Under the pieces are notes generated by a model that saw only the letters and a list, made by a program, of their open reading frames with translations, searched no databases and had not been told where the DNA came from. A stretch of DNA of 64,000 bases from Dendrobium chrysotoxum (lineage: Eukaryota; Streptophyta; Magnoliopsida; Asparagales; Orchidaceae), in assembly GCA_019925795.1 (NCBI GenBank), contig CM034312.1:26749914-26813913 (forward strand). The letters run 5' to 3'. Shown one piece after another: positions 1 through 10,508 of this stretch (positions are counted from its first letter, which is position 1; the number at the start of each line of letters is the position of its first letter). The position numbers were made by a program, and so were the translations under genes.

Positions 1-171
1 GAAGTCTAGATTGATTTCTAGACTGAAGTTAAGATTGAAGTCTGGATTGAGTTTCGGATTGATTTCTAGATGATTGTCAACTATATGATTGTCAACCATC
101 ATATCAACAGGTAGGAGTCTGGATGGATCGTGATGACCTCATTTAGAAATGACGTCTAAATGAGGTCAACA
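1..171 (-). mobile_element. 5' end of a long LTR (family of copies A-D), cut by window edge
   Basis: Read on the minus strand from 171, the sequence starts TGTTGACCTCATTTAGACG, matching the starts of the long LTRs at 17960 (+), 33109 (+) and 58019 (-). The first bases form a perfect inverted repeat, arms 134-147 and 155-168 with a 7-nt loop. The rest to position 1 repeats words such as CAATCCAGACT and TCTAGA, as copy B does. It abruptly interrupts the reverse transcriptase of the gypsy remnant to its right, so it is an insertion; the other end lies outside the window. Confidence 0.6.
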
Positions 172-565
172 ATCATATACATAAATATAGCTTGTACTTT
201 TGTCAGTCCAAATGGCATAACCGAAAATTTATAATGCCCATACATGGTACCAAAAGTTATCTTCTCGATATCATGTTCTTTCACTCTAACTTGATGGAAA
301 CCAGATCTTAAATCAATTTTAAAAAATATAGAAGCACCTTCTTGCTAATCAAATAAATCATTAATCCTAGTGAGAGGATATCTATTTTTAATTGTCTCCT
401 TGTTCAACTCCCTATAGTCAATACATAATCGTATTGAACCATCCTTCTTAATGGTGTACTCCAAGGAGATGTACTAGGTCTGATAAAGCCCTTTTTAATC
501 AGTTATGCTAATTGCCTTTTTAATTCTTGGAACTCTTTAGTTGCCATTCTGTAAGGTATTTTACT
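172..565 (-). pseudogene. Reverse transcriptase fragment, Ty3/gypsy type
   Basis: The minus-strand translation contains RLCIDYRELNK-like residues (around 440-405) and then FKIDLRSGFHQV-like and MPFGLT-like residues, the usual order of gypsy reverse transcriptase blocks before the catalytic aspartates. The reading breaks at about 172, exactly where the long LTR starts, so the catalytic YxDD box is missing here. In-frame stops are present (for example in the linker before RLCIDY). Confidence 0.75.
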
Positions 566-959
566 ATTGGCTTTATTCTTGGTTGAATATTTATTGCAAG
601 CTCTACTTCTCTTTTTGGAGGCAAATTATCCAACCCCTCTAAAAAATATCCACAAATTCATTCACCATAGGAATAAAATTGATATCATCAGTAGCCCCTC
701 TATAGGCTTCTAACTTTTCTAAGAAAAGAAATTCACCAGCTCTCATACTTTTATTCACCTGAATAAAACTAATCAAAGAGAGTAATATTCTTTTCACATT
801 GAAAGTAAAACACCTCAACCTCGGGCAAATCGAATCTGACTCTTTTCTTCCAACATTCAATAGTGGTAAAGTATTTGACCAACTAATTCATACCCAAAAT
901 TACTCCAAACTCCACTAAAGGTAGCAAAATTAAATATTATCAGAATTCCCTACCCGTTA

Positions 960-1410
960 TCATAAGATTAAATATCATGAAGCATTGGAAAATAAATAAT
1001 CTCCATTAGGAAGCTGAATACTCAAGCCAGGAGTAAAAATAATAGATTCTAAGTATAATTTATCATAGAATGCCTTTGATATAAAAGAGTGTGATGCACC
1101 AGAATCAAAATAAACTCTAGCAGATAAGTCTAAAATAATGATCAAACCTATCACCATTTCTGAAGAATATTTGGCTTCCTGAAACATTAAAGCAAAAAAT
1201 CAGTCTAGTACTAATCTCATAGTTTCCCCAGATGCTTCTCCTTTTATCTTCAAACCTGGTTTATTCACTTGTGGCTTAACACCTCTGTACTGCTCTATCC
1301 TCTGAACACCTTTTTATTCTCTAACTCCCTAAATATTTCCCAAATAATTTCTCTTGATATAGCCTTGCTCCCCACATAAATAACACCTCTTTGAATTACA
1401 TTCATGATAT
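960..1410 (-). pseudogene. Zinc knuckle and retroviral-type aspartic protease remnant
   Basis: Residues VYFDSGASHSFISK (about 1120-1080, minus) are the active-site DSG motif of a gypsy aspartic protease. Upstream on the same strand (about 1405-1365) is CYLCGEQGYIKRNY, a gag zinc knuckle in which the expected His and last Cys have both become Tyr. Such changes fit C-to-T/G-to-A decay. Not functional. Confidence 0.7.
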
Positions 1411-1463
1411 AAATGAGACATTTTGGTTGCTTTTATTTATAGAGGAATAAAGTGAATAGGGAC

Positions 1464-1563
<100 letters not shown>

Positions 1564-1659
1564 TAATTATAATTTTAAAATGTTAAATAATTTAATATTT
1601 TCTCTACTGCACCCTTTTATTGATGATAGGGAGTGATGTGGGGTGTGATAGATGGAGTG

Positions 1660-2310
1660 TTGGTAGAAGTGTTTATTGACTCATCCATGTAAAAAAGAAT
1701 AAAATTATGAGTTTGGGGGAACTTCTATTTAAGGATCCCAACTTATAGTTAGCAAGTTTCTTTAAAATATATACAATATTTAAGATTAATGGTATCAATG
1801 ATGATGTTATTAGACTTAGATTATTCCCATTTTCTCTAAGTGATAAAGCTAAGATGTGGTTGAATTCTTTGCCCCCAGGATCTACAATCAATTAGAATGA
1901 GTTGGCTCAAAAATTCCTAACTAATTATTTTCCATCTTCAAAAACTGTCAAACTTAGAAATGATATCATATCTTTTGTCCAGTTTGAGGGAGAATCAATT
2001 TATGAAAGTTGGGAGAGATATAAGAAAATACTTAGGAAATACCCTCACCATACTTTATATGATTAGCTATTTATAAATGATATAGATGGAGGATCTTTAT
2101 TGTCTAAACCATTTGAGGATGCATATGAACTAATAGGGAAAATGACTACAAATAATTTCTAGTGGCCTGCTAATAGGGTGAATCCTAAGAGAGTAGCTAG
2201 AGTTTATGAATTAGATTCTTTGCCAATTCTTAATGTGCTAGTAGTTATAATCTTAAAGAAATTGGATAGTATTGAAGTTAATATAGGATTATAATCATCT
2301 ATTCATTGTT
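1660..2310 (+). pseudogene. Athila-like gag, N-terminal/central part
   Basis: Translation shows RLRLFPFSLSDKAKMWLNSL, then a stop, then FLTNYFPSSKTVKLRNDI and ESIYESWERYKKILRKYPHH. These are the hallmark blocks of the plant gypsy retrotransposon gag domain. Several in-frame stops (for example TAG after the PPGSTIN-like stretch) make it non-functional. It continues after the hAT-like insertion at 3287. Confidence 0.8.
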
Positions 2311-2321
2311 TAAAATTGTAC

Positions 2322-3278
2322 AATATGAGGCTCTCCTTGAGGCCCACCTCAGTGCAATTCCATTGAAAAATGCCTTGAGGCTTACGCCTCAAGCATTTTT
2401 AATGAGGCTTGCACCTTAGTAATATTGAGGCCCACCTTAAGATGTGCCTCACCTCACTGGCGTGAGGCATATGACTCACCTGATAAATATATATATATAT
2501 ATATTAAAACTTACCTAAATCCTAAACTAAAGCCCCGAACAAATCATGCCTTAATAAATCCCCAAACCGCAACAACTTCCTCTCAACCGCCTCGACCTCC
2601 AGCCTACCTCCTTTACTGTAGCCACCACTGGGAATCACTTGAATTGCACACCACCACTACCTCCTCCTCTAAAATTTTGGAGTATTATTCTCATCTTTAT
2701 GTTAATGAAAAATTTTTATAAAAGAGAAAGATGATTGAAATAAATGAGGAAGAAATAGATTAAGAGGCTTTGAACTCCACAGGATGAGGTAGGGAAGAGA
2801 TTAATTTGTTGTGACAATAACTTAAATAAACACCCCAATGATAACAATGTAGATGATTTCTGAGTTGTTGCTAATTATGTTAGTTTTTTTAAAAAAATTA
2901 AATGTGGATTAGTAGGGAACTAAGAAAGAAGAAATTTGGAGTTGAACATGATGTTATAGGATACTTCTACGTAAATCCTATATTTCATATTATTTTGCTC
3001 TAATAATATTGAATTTCAATTTTATTTCATGTAATTTGTCACTTGTCATTTTACGTATTGTGCAATTTTTAATTTCATATATATACCAATTTGTCACTTC
3101 ATAGTTCAGTAGAAAGTTAATATGTCATTATTTAACATATTATTTTGGTATTATATAAAAAAAATCACCTTTAACCTTTATTTTCACTTTGTAAATTTTT
3201 TTTTTATTTTGAGTCTTACGCCTCAAATTGCCCTAAGACTTACGCCTCACCTCACGAGTGAAAAATGCCTCAATACCC
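2322..3278. mobile_element. Non-autonomous hAT-like DNA transposon inserted in gag
   Basis: The ends carry inverted, related sequence (ATATGAGGC at the left, GCCTCAATA at the right), and both subterminal regions are full of GCTTACGCCTCA words in both orientations, as in many plant hAT elements. The flanks AATTGTAC (2314-2321) and AATTGCAT (3279-3286) match at 6 of 8 bases, consistent with an old 8-bp target duplication. No transposase is visible. The middle (2520-2700) is less AT-rich and proline/serine-coding in one frame, but I do not regard that as a gene. Confidence 0.6.
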
Positions 3279-3286
3279 AATTGCAT

Positions 3287-3815
3287 AATTTTTTGTATCT
3301 ATATAATTGAAAGAGCATAATTAAAATTCTAATGATGATAGTAGTTCTCTAGGGATTGAAAATAATAAATTTGATTGGAATACAAAATAATTCCTATTTT
3401 AATACATACAATCCAGGTTGGAGGAACCACCCTAATTTTAATTGGTCTAATGATAATGTTGGTGATAATAATCAGTGGAATATAGGTCAATCTAATCAAG
3501 GAGAAAATTGGAATAATCCTTAGTAACCTATAGTGAATCTTAGACCTTATTATCCCCTAGGGTTTAATCAAAATAATTAGATCAGAGATAAGAAGACACC
3601 TTTGGAAGAGGCAGTGATTCAGTTAGAAACTCAACTGCAATGTCAACCTGCTTCAATCAAAAATTTGGAAACTCAATTAAGATAATTTGCAATCTCTTTT
3701 AGTATTAGACCCCTTAGATCATTCCCCAGTAATACTGAAGTTAACCCTAAAGAGAAAGTGAAGGATCATAGTGGAATCCACTTGAGGAGTGGTAGTGTGC
3801 ACCCCAGCCAAAATG
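3287..3815 (+). pseudogene. Athila-like gag, C-terminal part, joined to post-pol sequence
   Basis: Plus-strand reading gives TYNPGWRNHPNFNWSND and later SNTEVNPKEKVKD followed by HLRSG, the conserved end of Athila gag just before the protease. Directly after this, at about 3810-3880, comes a phrase ending GAGAGGCAACCCAA, which in Athila-type elements lies after integrase. Protease, reverse transcriptase, RNase H and integrase are therefore deleted. Confidence 0.75.
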
Positions 3816-4640
3816 ATAAATTTAGACAAGTCTGGCTGAAGACTATAAATTTAGCATTATATTGAGAGGCAACCCAATTCTATTTGATATTTTTATTTTT
3901 TGTTATGTTTTGTAATTTATGTTTTTTTCTATAATGTTTTGTAATTTTTGATATGTGAATGTGGTGTATTATTTGTAAAACTAATTAATCCTTGATTTTA
4001 ACTAAGTTATGATATGTTTCCTAAGAAAAGGCATTGTTATGATAAAAATTGAACTAGCATCGTAGTGCTAGGATTTGAAGCACTGTAGCATTTACTTGTT
4101 GAGCATTGTGGCATTCAAAACTAGCATCACATCATTGAGCTCTCAAGAAAATTAACTAGACTATATTATTTTAGTGTTGTATCTTTGAACACTGCAGTGC
4201 TGTGTGAACCTTTTTTTAGCACCTTAATGCTACCTCTTCAAGCACTTTAATGTTAGATTTGGTATTTATACAGTCTTTGTGGAAATTAAATTGATTAACG
4301 ATACTATCATAATTATTTTAAGATGATGCTTCGATGAGTGCAACAGTGTTGTTACAAGCGCCATAATGTTAAGTCAAAATTATTATTTGTTCAATTAAAG
4401 CACCATGGCAGTGATCTTTGGTAACATCGCAGTGCTCATATGTGTTAAATGGCATAGTAATTACCCAGTCAAAAAGTTGGCCATTTGATTTTCCATGTAA
4501 AGCACCGCAACGTCATGTGTCCTACATCACTACAACGTCTGTCATTTGGAATTCTTGTAATTTTGTGTTTTTAGCACCGCAATGCTAATCTCTTCGGCGT
4601 TTTAGTGCTCGTGTTATTTATAAATAGGAACTAATGTTTT
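3816..4640 (+). repeat. Non-coding spacer with degenerate AGCACYGYARTGCTA words
   Basis: No coding potential. The stretch contains many variants of a near-palindromic word, for example AGCATCGTAGTGCTA (4057-4071), AACACTGCAGTGCT (4190-4203) and AGCACCGCAATGCTA (4573-4587). The same word family recurs at 17550-17950 in the 3' LTR of this element and in both LTRs of the Tekay-like element (26570-26740, 32750-32940). Confidence 0.6.
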
Positions 4641-4714
4641 TTTAATTATTTCACTACATTTTCATTCTTCTTTTGTACACAATCTTTTCTTCTTTTTTTC
4701 TTTCCTTGTGTGAT

Positions 4715-5860
4715 ATGGCTCCTAAAATATTTGGCAAGAAGAGATCTTCATCCTCCTATGATAAGAGCATATTCATATCTGTTGGGTCTGAGTTAAGATT
4801 TGTGGAGTTAGTGGTTAATAAAAAGTTAATCCCAGAGTGTGGCTTTCAAAACCCAAGTGTCCCAGTCATGTAAACCATTAAAATTTGGGTTGGGAGCATT
4901 TCTATGAGGAACCTTTTACCACCATTGTGAATGTGGTAAGAGAATTTTTTTTCCAATGGAAAAGAAGAAGTTGAAAGTGTTATGTGACGGGTAAGTGGGT
5001 ACCTTTTGACTCTGTTTCTATCAATCACCTCTATAACTTCAAAATTTTGAATATGATGAGTATACTTCTTTCTATGGAACCCTCGTTAATCCTGATGAAA
5101 TCTTGAGAGTGTTGTGTGGACCTAACAGTTGAGTGAGTTGGAAGAATAGAGAAAATAAAATTATCAATTTTCTTGCATCCTTTCTTACCCAAACTTCTAA
5201 AGCTTGGTATTATTTCATTTTTTTCTCATCATTTGCCAAGAAGAAATATCAATGAAGTATCTTGGGATTGTGCTATGCTTAAATATTCTATTCATGTGGG
5301 TTACTAAATAGAAGTAGGTAAATTCATTTACTCTTCTTCGACTTATACCATCTGGGGCACTACTTTTGTGGGTTTGGGGCACCCTTCTCTAATTTATGCC
5401 TTATGTATTAATGTTGGTGTGTGGGGGGACCAAACTGAAGAATAGCTTTTTCCTATTTTTGCCCTTACCAAAAGGGAAATTTTGAGATTTAAAAAAGTAG
5501 GATGAGGTGATGATGAGGGAGGTCATAGTGAGCCCAGATCATCCAGCAGGCCCAACAAAAATAGTGGAATTAGGATTTCTAGGACTTTTAAATCATAAGG
5601 ATATTAGATGTCCGAATTGAGAAAGAGGATGAACTTGGTGACTAAATTTTGTGGGGAGAGTAGGGGGTGACAAGCCTATTAATTTGGTATGCAAGAAAAG
5701 TAGCATCAATCCCAAGATGAATTCAATGAGGCATTGGTAGGAATATTTAGGAGGAGCCCCTTTGTGGAGAATCCCGACCAACAGCTCCTTACTACTCCAT
5801 AATACCAGTCCTTTGTGTGGACCCGGACTGATGATGATGATGATGAGGAGGAGGAGGAGG
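4715..5860 (+). pseudogene. Athila-type ORF in env position ('putative plant transposon protein' type)
   Basis: Starts at ATG 4715 with MAPKIFGKKRSSSS, a basic Ser-rich N-terminus usual for this ORF, and reads through GFQ to a stop at 4871. Later blocks in shifting frames (TTIVNVVREFF, WVPFDSVSINHLYNF, LVNPDEILRVLCG, SKAWYYFI, GLGHPSLIYALCI) match the order of the plant retrotransposon domain found after pol in Athila elements. An acidic tail (DDDDDDEEEEE-like, 5829-5865) ends it. Stops and frameshifts kill it. Whether such ORFs are true envelope genes is not established; no transmembrane segment is evident. Confidence 0.65.
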
Positions 5861-6578
5861 ATCGTGACTCTAAGGGTTAGGATCATTAATTGTGTTATTT
5901 TTTCTTTGGTTGTTCTTAGCTTGGTTGAGAGGAGAGAGTTGGAGTTTGTTACTTTTTTGTAGCATATTCTTATTTCTTTTGCTTAGGGAAAGATCCCAGT
6001 GATGTTGTGATATGGTGATGCTTTATGATGGCCATGAGAGCCATTATGGATTGTGATGAAGATTGATTATGGGAGTGGTGCCTCAGGCACTAGTTATCTT
6101 TCTTTACTATTTTTAGTAGACTATATTCATTGCCTCGAGCTTTATATCATTCTATGAAAAGCATGTTTTGTTTCAAATTAGCTTTCTTTTATTCTAGTGT
6201 AATGTGTTATGTTATTTACATTTAACTTAAATTCCTAATTATCCTTAAACTATTATAAATTATCCTTTACAGATACTTCCACATTGATTATTTATTTAGC
6301 TAGAATAAAAAATAATAATTATATATAATAAAAAATTAGGATAATAATAAAATTTTATATGATAGTTTGAATGAACAATGCATAATAATTCATAATTTGA
6401 AAAGCTTAATAATTAACTAATATAGATCACTTAAGCTGTTGACTTGATTTGAATTTAGAAGCTTTATACTAATACATTGACTACTAAATTAAAAAATGAA
6501 TAATTAAGTTAAGGAAAAGATGTGAGTAGCCTAAAATATGAAGATCTTAATAAACCTAAAATTATTTTATTGAATCCT
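5861..6578 (+). other. Athila-like 3' non-coding region, left part
   Basis: AT-rich, with no reading frame or RNA gene recognised. It stops at the TAAAT target site (6579-6583) of the copia element and resumes at 16875. Confidence 0.5.
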
Positions 6579-6583
6579 TAAAT
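6579..6583. repeat. Target site duplication TAAAT, left
   Basis: Identical to 16870-16874. It directly precedes the LTR start TGAAAGTGC and defines the copia insertion. Confidence 0.9.
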
Positions 6584-8110
6584 TGAAAGTGCAAACAAGT
6601 TGTTAGACCTATTGCTTAGGCAAACCAAGAGGGGGGGTGAATTGGTTCCTTTTAAAATTACTCTTGATATTTTGGAAAATTTAAAATCTAATCGTACAAT
6701 ACGATATAACTTCGTACAGTACGAACAGAGATAATTTTTCCTCTTTCTTTTAAAACAGAAATTCAACCACAACGAGAATAAACTGCAGAAAATAGAAATG
6801 CAGAAAAATAAATAGTGAACAGAAAACACCAGAATTTATAGTGGTTCGGTCAAACACGACCTACATCCACTCCCTAGAGATCTCTTCTCTAGGTATTGCA
6901 CTAAAACCAAGTGACTCTCCTTTTGCCCCCACAGCAAGGCGGAGAAGCCTTTACAAACTCTCTTCCACCAACCCAGTACGGCAGAGTACCGTTGTCCTTT
7001 TCACCCTCCAAGTGCGGTAGAGAGCCATCGTCCTTTTCACCCTCCAAGTGCGGTAGAGAACCGGAATCTTTTCGAATAATGCTCTTGCAAAAGTCTCCAA
7101 GGAACTAGGAAGATGCTTGAACAACAAGTAAAAGAAATCCTCTCAATTGGATAACCTTGTGAATCTCCTCATAATTTTCTCTTGAAAGATCTCTCAAAAC
7201 TCACTCTCAAACACTCTCCCAATCACTCTCCTCTCACTTCTCAAAAGAATTTTCACAGAAGGATATGTTCTTCAAACAGTTTTTAGTCATATTTATACTT
7301 AGGACAGAAAAAACCATCCAAAAACTGAATTTTCAAGTTAAGACCGCGCCGATTGTCCCATATGATCGACAATCGTACTGTACAAATAGTTCAAAAATTT
7401 AAACAATCCGTCCTGTATGACTCACCAGACGAACAAAACAGAGCCGTTCGTACACATAGTTCGTACCGTACGAACCCTTGGACGATCAAGACAGCAAGCT
7501 TCGTCCGAACACTTCGTCCCGGACGAACGCTTGGACGATCAAGTCAGTAAGCATCATCCGAACACTTCGTCCCGTATGAACGCTTGGATGAATCGAACAG
7601 AGAGCTTCGTTCGATCCATTCGTCCCGTACGAACCTCTGGATGAACCCAATTTTAAGCTGTTTGTACAGCAAAAACTCATGTATGAATGGTATTCGTACT
7701 GTACGAACATGACTTAGAAAAATTTTTTGTCAAATGGGTTCTTCCTGGAGGACATTTTCTTCATATCGTACTGTATGAAATGAATTCATGCTGTACGATC
7801 CGTTTAAAAATATTTAAACTTTTTACTCCCCCATTGTGTGTGTGTGCACAGTTATCCAACTTACAATCACACTCTCTCAGACTCAAGAAAAAGAAAAAAT
7901 TTACAGACTTCATTTACAGTGAACAAGTGAACTTGAAGTCTTCAACAGTCTTGAGTGTGAATTTCCTGAAAAATACTTTAGTACACACAGACAAAAACTC
8001 AAATATATGTTAGAAGATGAATTAGACAAACAATAAACTTTTGTAATCATCAAAAATATAAACTTGGATTAGAATTCTCATGAACAAAATGATTCACTCA
8101 AATCAAAACA
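6584..8110 (-). repeat. Copia 3' LTR (1,527 bp)
   Basis: Aligns along its whole length with 15332-16869. From 7370 to 7800 it is packed with variants of TCGTACTGTACGA and of CGTCCCGTACGAAC, including a tandem block of about 60-bp units (7490-7640) built on ATCAAG/CGTCCGAACACTTCGTCCC. The 6600-6660 segment, AGACCTATTGC...GGGGGGGTGAATTGG, is shared with the other LTR. It has no coding content. Confidence 0.92.
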
Positions 8111-8124
8111 ATCTCCCCCTTTTT
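8111..8124 (-). other. Polypurine tract
   Basis: The minus strand reads AAAAAGGGGGAGAT immediately before the 3' LTR, the expected site for plus-strand DNA priming; the G-run followed by AGAT is common in SIRE-type elements. Confidence 0.8.
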
Positions 8125-9425
8125 GATGATGGCAAAACAACTATTGTTTGATAATGTATATAAAAAAAATCTTCTAACATTCACATTGATCTTCTAACAT
8201 TCACTCAATGTATCCCCTTTAAATAAAAGATCTACGCTCCCCCAAATTAACCTAAATCCCTAAAATCGACTTATCCTATCCTTAAGCTCCCCTTAAAGAC
8301 AAATCAAGATATTTGAGGATAGACAAGAGAAGGGAAGAAAAGAGTGTAGAGCAACAAAGAACATACAAACATACAAAGCACATACAACCATACAAGAATA
8401 TAAGTCAAACAATAAAGCTCTCCCCCTTTTGCCAAAAGCAAAAAGAGCCCTAAAAGATAGCTGAGAAATGGAATTATGTTAAATGAAGTTGAATTACAAT
8501 ATTGAAATGAGATGCAAAAACTAAAGACTCAAAAATGTTAGATTTCAAAGTATGTTAAGGACAAGAAAAGTTGATCTAAAGTAGTAATGTATTAGACATG
8601 TTTAGCAGTCTCAATTTTTGTATAGAAGGAGAGATAACATTATCAAAAATTCTAGGTTTAAAGTGACAATTATTGATTAGTGAAAAAAAGAGAATAAAAA
8701 ACTAAAGGAAAGAAGATTTGGCAACTTTGCGCATCTTTTGATTTGATGACACACTTTGTGTGTCTGTTGACAGTTGGCGACATTGCGCATCTTTTGATTT
8801 GAAGACACACTTTGTGTGTCTGTTGACAGTTGGCGACATTGCGCATCTTTTGATTTGATGACACACTTTGTGTGTCTTTTACATTTGGCGACATTGCGCA
8901 TCTTTTCTTATATGGCACATTTTGTGTATCTTTTCAAGCTTTGCTTTGAATTTAAGATTCTTTCCAATAATATTATCTCTTTAGTCACAAATACAAAAAT
9001 AAACACAAAGATATAGAATGTGAGAATAATGTTAAAACAACAACCATACATAATTTTAGACTTAATAATACATGTCTAAATAAGATTTAAAGAAGATCTT
9101 CTAATCCACATCACAACATAACAAAATCTTAAAAAATTGAAATTTTAAAGTTATGCATACTATTTTTATTATAATATGAACTCAATTAACATTCTAGATC
9201 AGTAATCAACTATATTCAAGTGAAACAAGGCCATTCACTAACACAAAAAGAATAAACACAGACACACTGGAATATTTCATTACTAATAACTTCACAACAT
9301 ACAACCATAGCAAGTTACACGATTAAGGCACATCTCATATAAAGAACTTGCTAAAACATATTCAAAAAAAAACTCACAACAAAAACAACTTAAAACAGAT
9401 AAAGAGTAACACAATCACATCCAAG
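8125..9425 (-). other. Copia non-coding tail between the extra ORF and the 3' LTR
   Basis: AT-rich. Contains the 56-bp tandem repeats at 8721-8943. No open frame of substance was found elsewhere. Confidence 0.6.
8721..8943. repeat. Tandem repeat, four units of about 56 bp
   Basis: Units start at 8721, 8777, 8833 and 8888, each beginning GCGACATTGCGCATCTTTT (first unit GCAACTTTGCGC) and containing GACACACTTTGTGTGTC, itself an inverted repeat. The last unit is the most diverged. Overlapping short ORFs here are only repeat translation. Confidence 0.9.
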
Positions 9426-10508
9426 CTAGTACTGAGAGGGACCCTGATCAGGAGGTGGAGGAGGTGGTATACCACCGAACAACGAAAAATAGCTGTTAAG
9501 AGTAGCAATATTTATGTTAACAGCATCAAACTGATCATCCTATCTCTTCAAATGAGCCTCCATGTCATCAAACCGTTGATCCATTCTATCAAAACATTGG
9601 ACCATGTTTTGATAGAAATCCTGTGAAGGTCCAGGTGTAGTTGAGGGTGCACCTGAAGGAGCAGTAGCAAAATGAGGCTCATCATCTGAGCTGTCAGCCG
9701 TATCCTCTTTCCCAAATAATGCTCTAAAAGAAGCATCAGTGAAGTATAGTGGAAGCTCTAAAGGACCAGAAGGATGAACTAGATTGTATTTTCTCTCTAG
9801 GATGTAACACACAACATGTCTTAAAGCAATATTCTTCTTCCTCTTCACACTAGCCAACCCAATGTCAGACAGATAATAGATGTAATCTAAGATCAATTGG
9901 GCTTCATCTATAGGTTGACCAATCATAATAAGAAATGTCGTTGAAGAAAGAAGTGGAGTCATATTAACTCGATCTCCTACTTTAGGCATTATTGATGTCC
10001 TAAGCACATGTTGGATTATCCTGGCATTTTGATTCAACATTTCTACCCGAGCGACATGTGTAGGTATGCTTGCACCTCTAAGATTTTGGTTAATTTCGGA
10101 CCAACCATTTTCAGGTCTTGTAGAAAAGGTATGAGCTCTAATCCCTTGAGTTCTTAGATGAACATATTCTCCTAGATCCTCCTTAGTTATTTTAACCTTT
10201 TGTTTAAGGACAAAAGAAGAGATGGCTGAATGATCCTCGTTAAAGGTCATGTTTGCCAGGAAAACATGAAACAAGTCCTTATTGAAGGCATAGATCAAGG
10301 TCAATAGAAAAGAAAATTGTGTCGAGTTAAAGAGGGGCATAACTGCAAAATGGATATTTTCTTGCAGTAGAATACGGGAAGGAGTAACCTTAGATGCAGC
10401 ATACCTAAGGTATGCTTCCTCATTCTCCTCACTAAGGAAATTTTCATCACATTCCCTTCTAGACGCTGGACGCCTAGCCACTCGTGCCCTTTTTCCACTG
10501 CCAGACAT
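9426..10508 (-). pseudogene. Extra 3' ORF of the copia element (env position), resembling the Athila ORF domain
   Basis: Opens at ATG 10508 (MSGSGKRARVARRPASRREC) and runs 322 residues to a TAG at 9540. The frame continues past this stop through DDQFDAVNINIATLN and a proline run GIPPPPPPDQG to a second stop at 9426, so the TAG is probably a CAG-to-TAG change. A basic N-terminus, then FLSEENEEAYLRY, then FHVFLANMTFNED and KQKVKITKEDLGEYV, recall the plant retrotransposon domain of Athila env-position ORFs. A coiled-coil-like QCFDRMDQRFDDMEAHLKR end is also typical. No signal peptide or transmembrane segment is evident, so an envelope role is not supported. Confidence 0.6.

Larger units (their letters stand above)
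172..1430 (-). mobile_element. Ty3/gypsy retrotransposon remnant (gag knuckle, protease, reverse transcriptase)
   Basis: Minus-strand gag-pol pieces appear in the normal order: a zinc-knuckle-like stretch near 1405-1365, an aspartic protease near 1190-975, and reverse transcriptase from about 565 to 172. All are interrupted by stops and frameshifts. No LTR, primer-binding site or integrase is visible here; the rest is presumably left of the window, beyond the inserted long LTR. Confidence 0.75.

Noticed and set aside
2425..2721. 98-codon open frame with Pro/Ser-rich sequence
   Set aside because: Inside the hAT-like element, spans its subterminal repeats and a microsatellite; no domain and no splice context.
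6911..7108. Open frames in the copia LTRs (also 7417-7644, 15598-15885, 16215-16471)
   Set aside because: Translations of the LTR tandem words (CCTCCAAGTGCGG, CGTCCGAACAC); present because of repeat periodicity.
9540..10508. The 322-codon open frame as a host gene
   Set aside because: Sits between pol and the 3' LTR on the element's own strand and resembles retrotransposon accessory ORFs.
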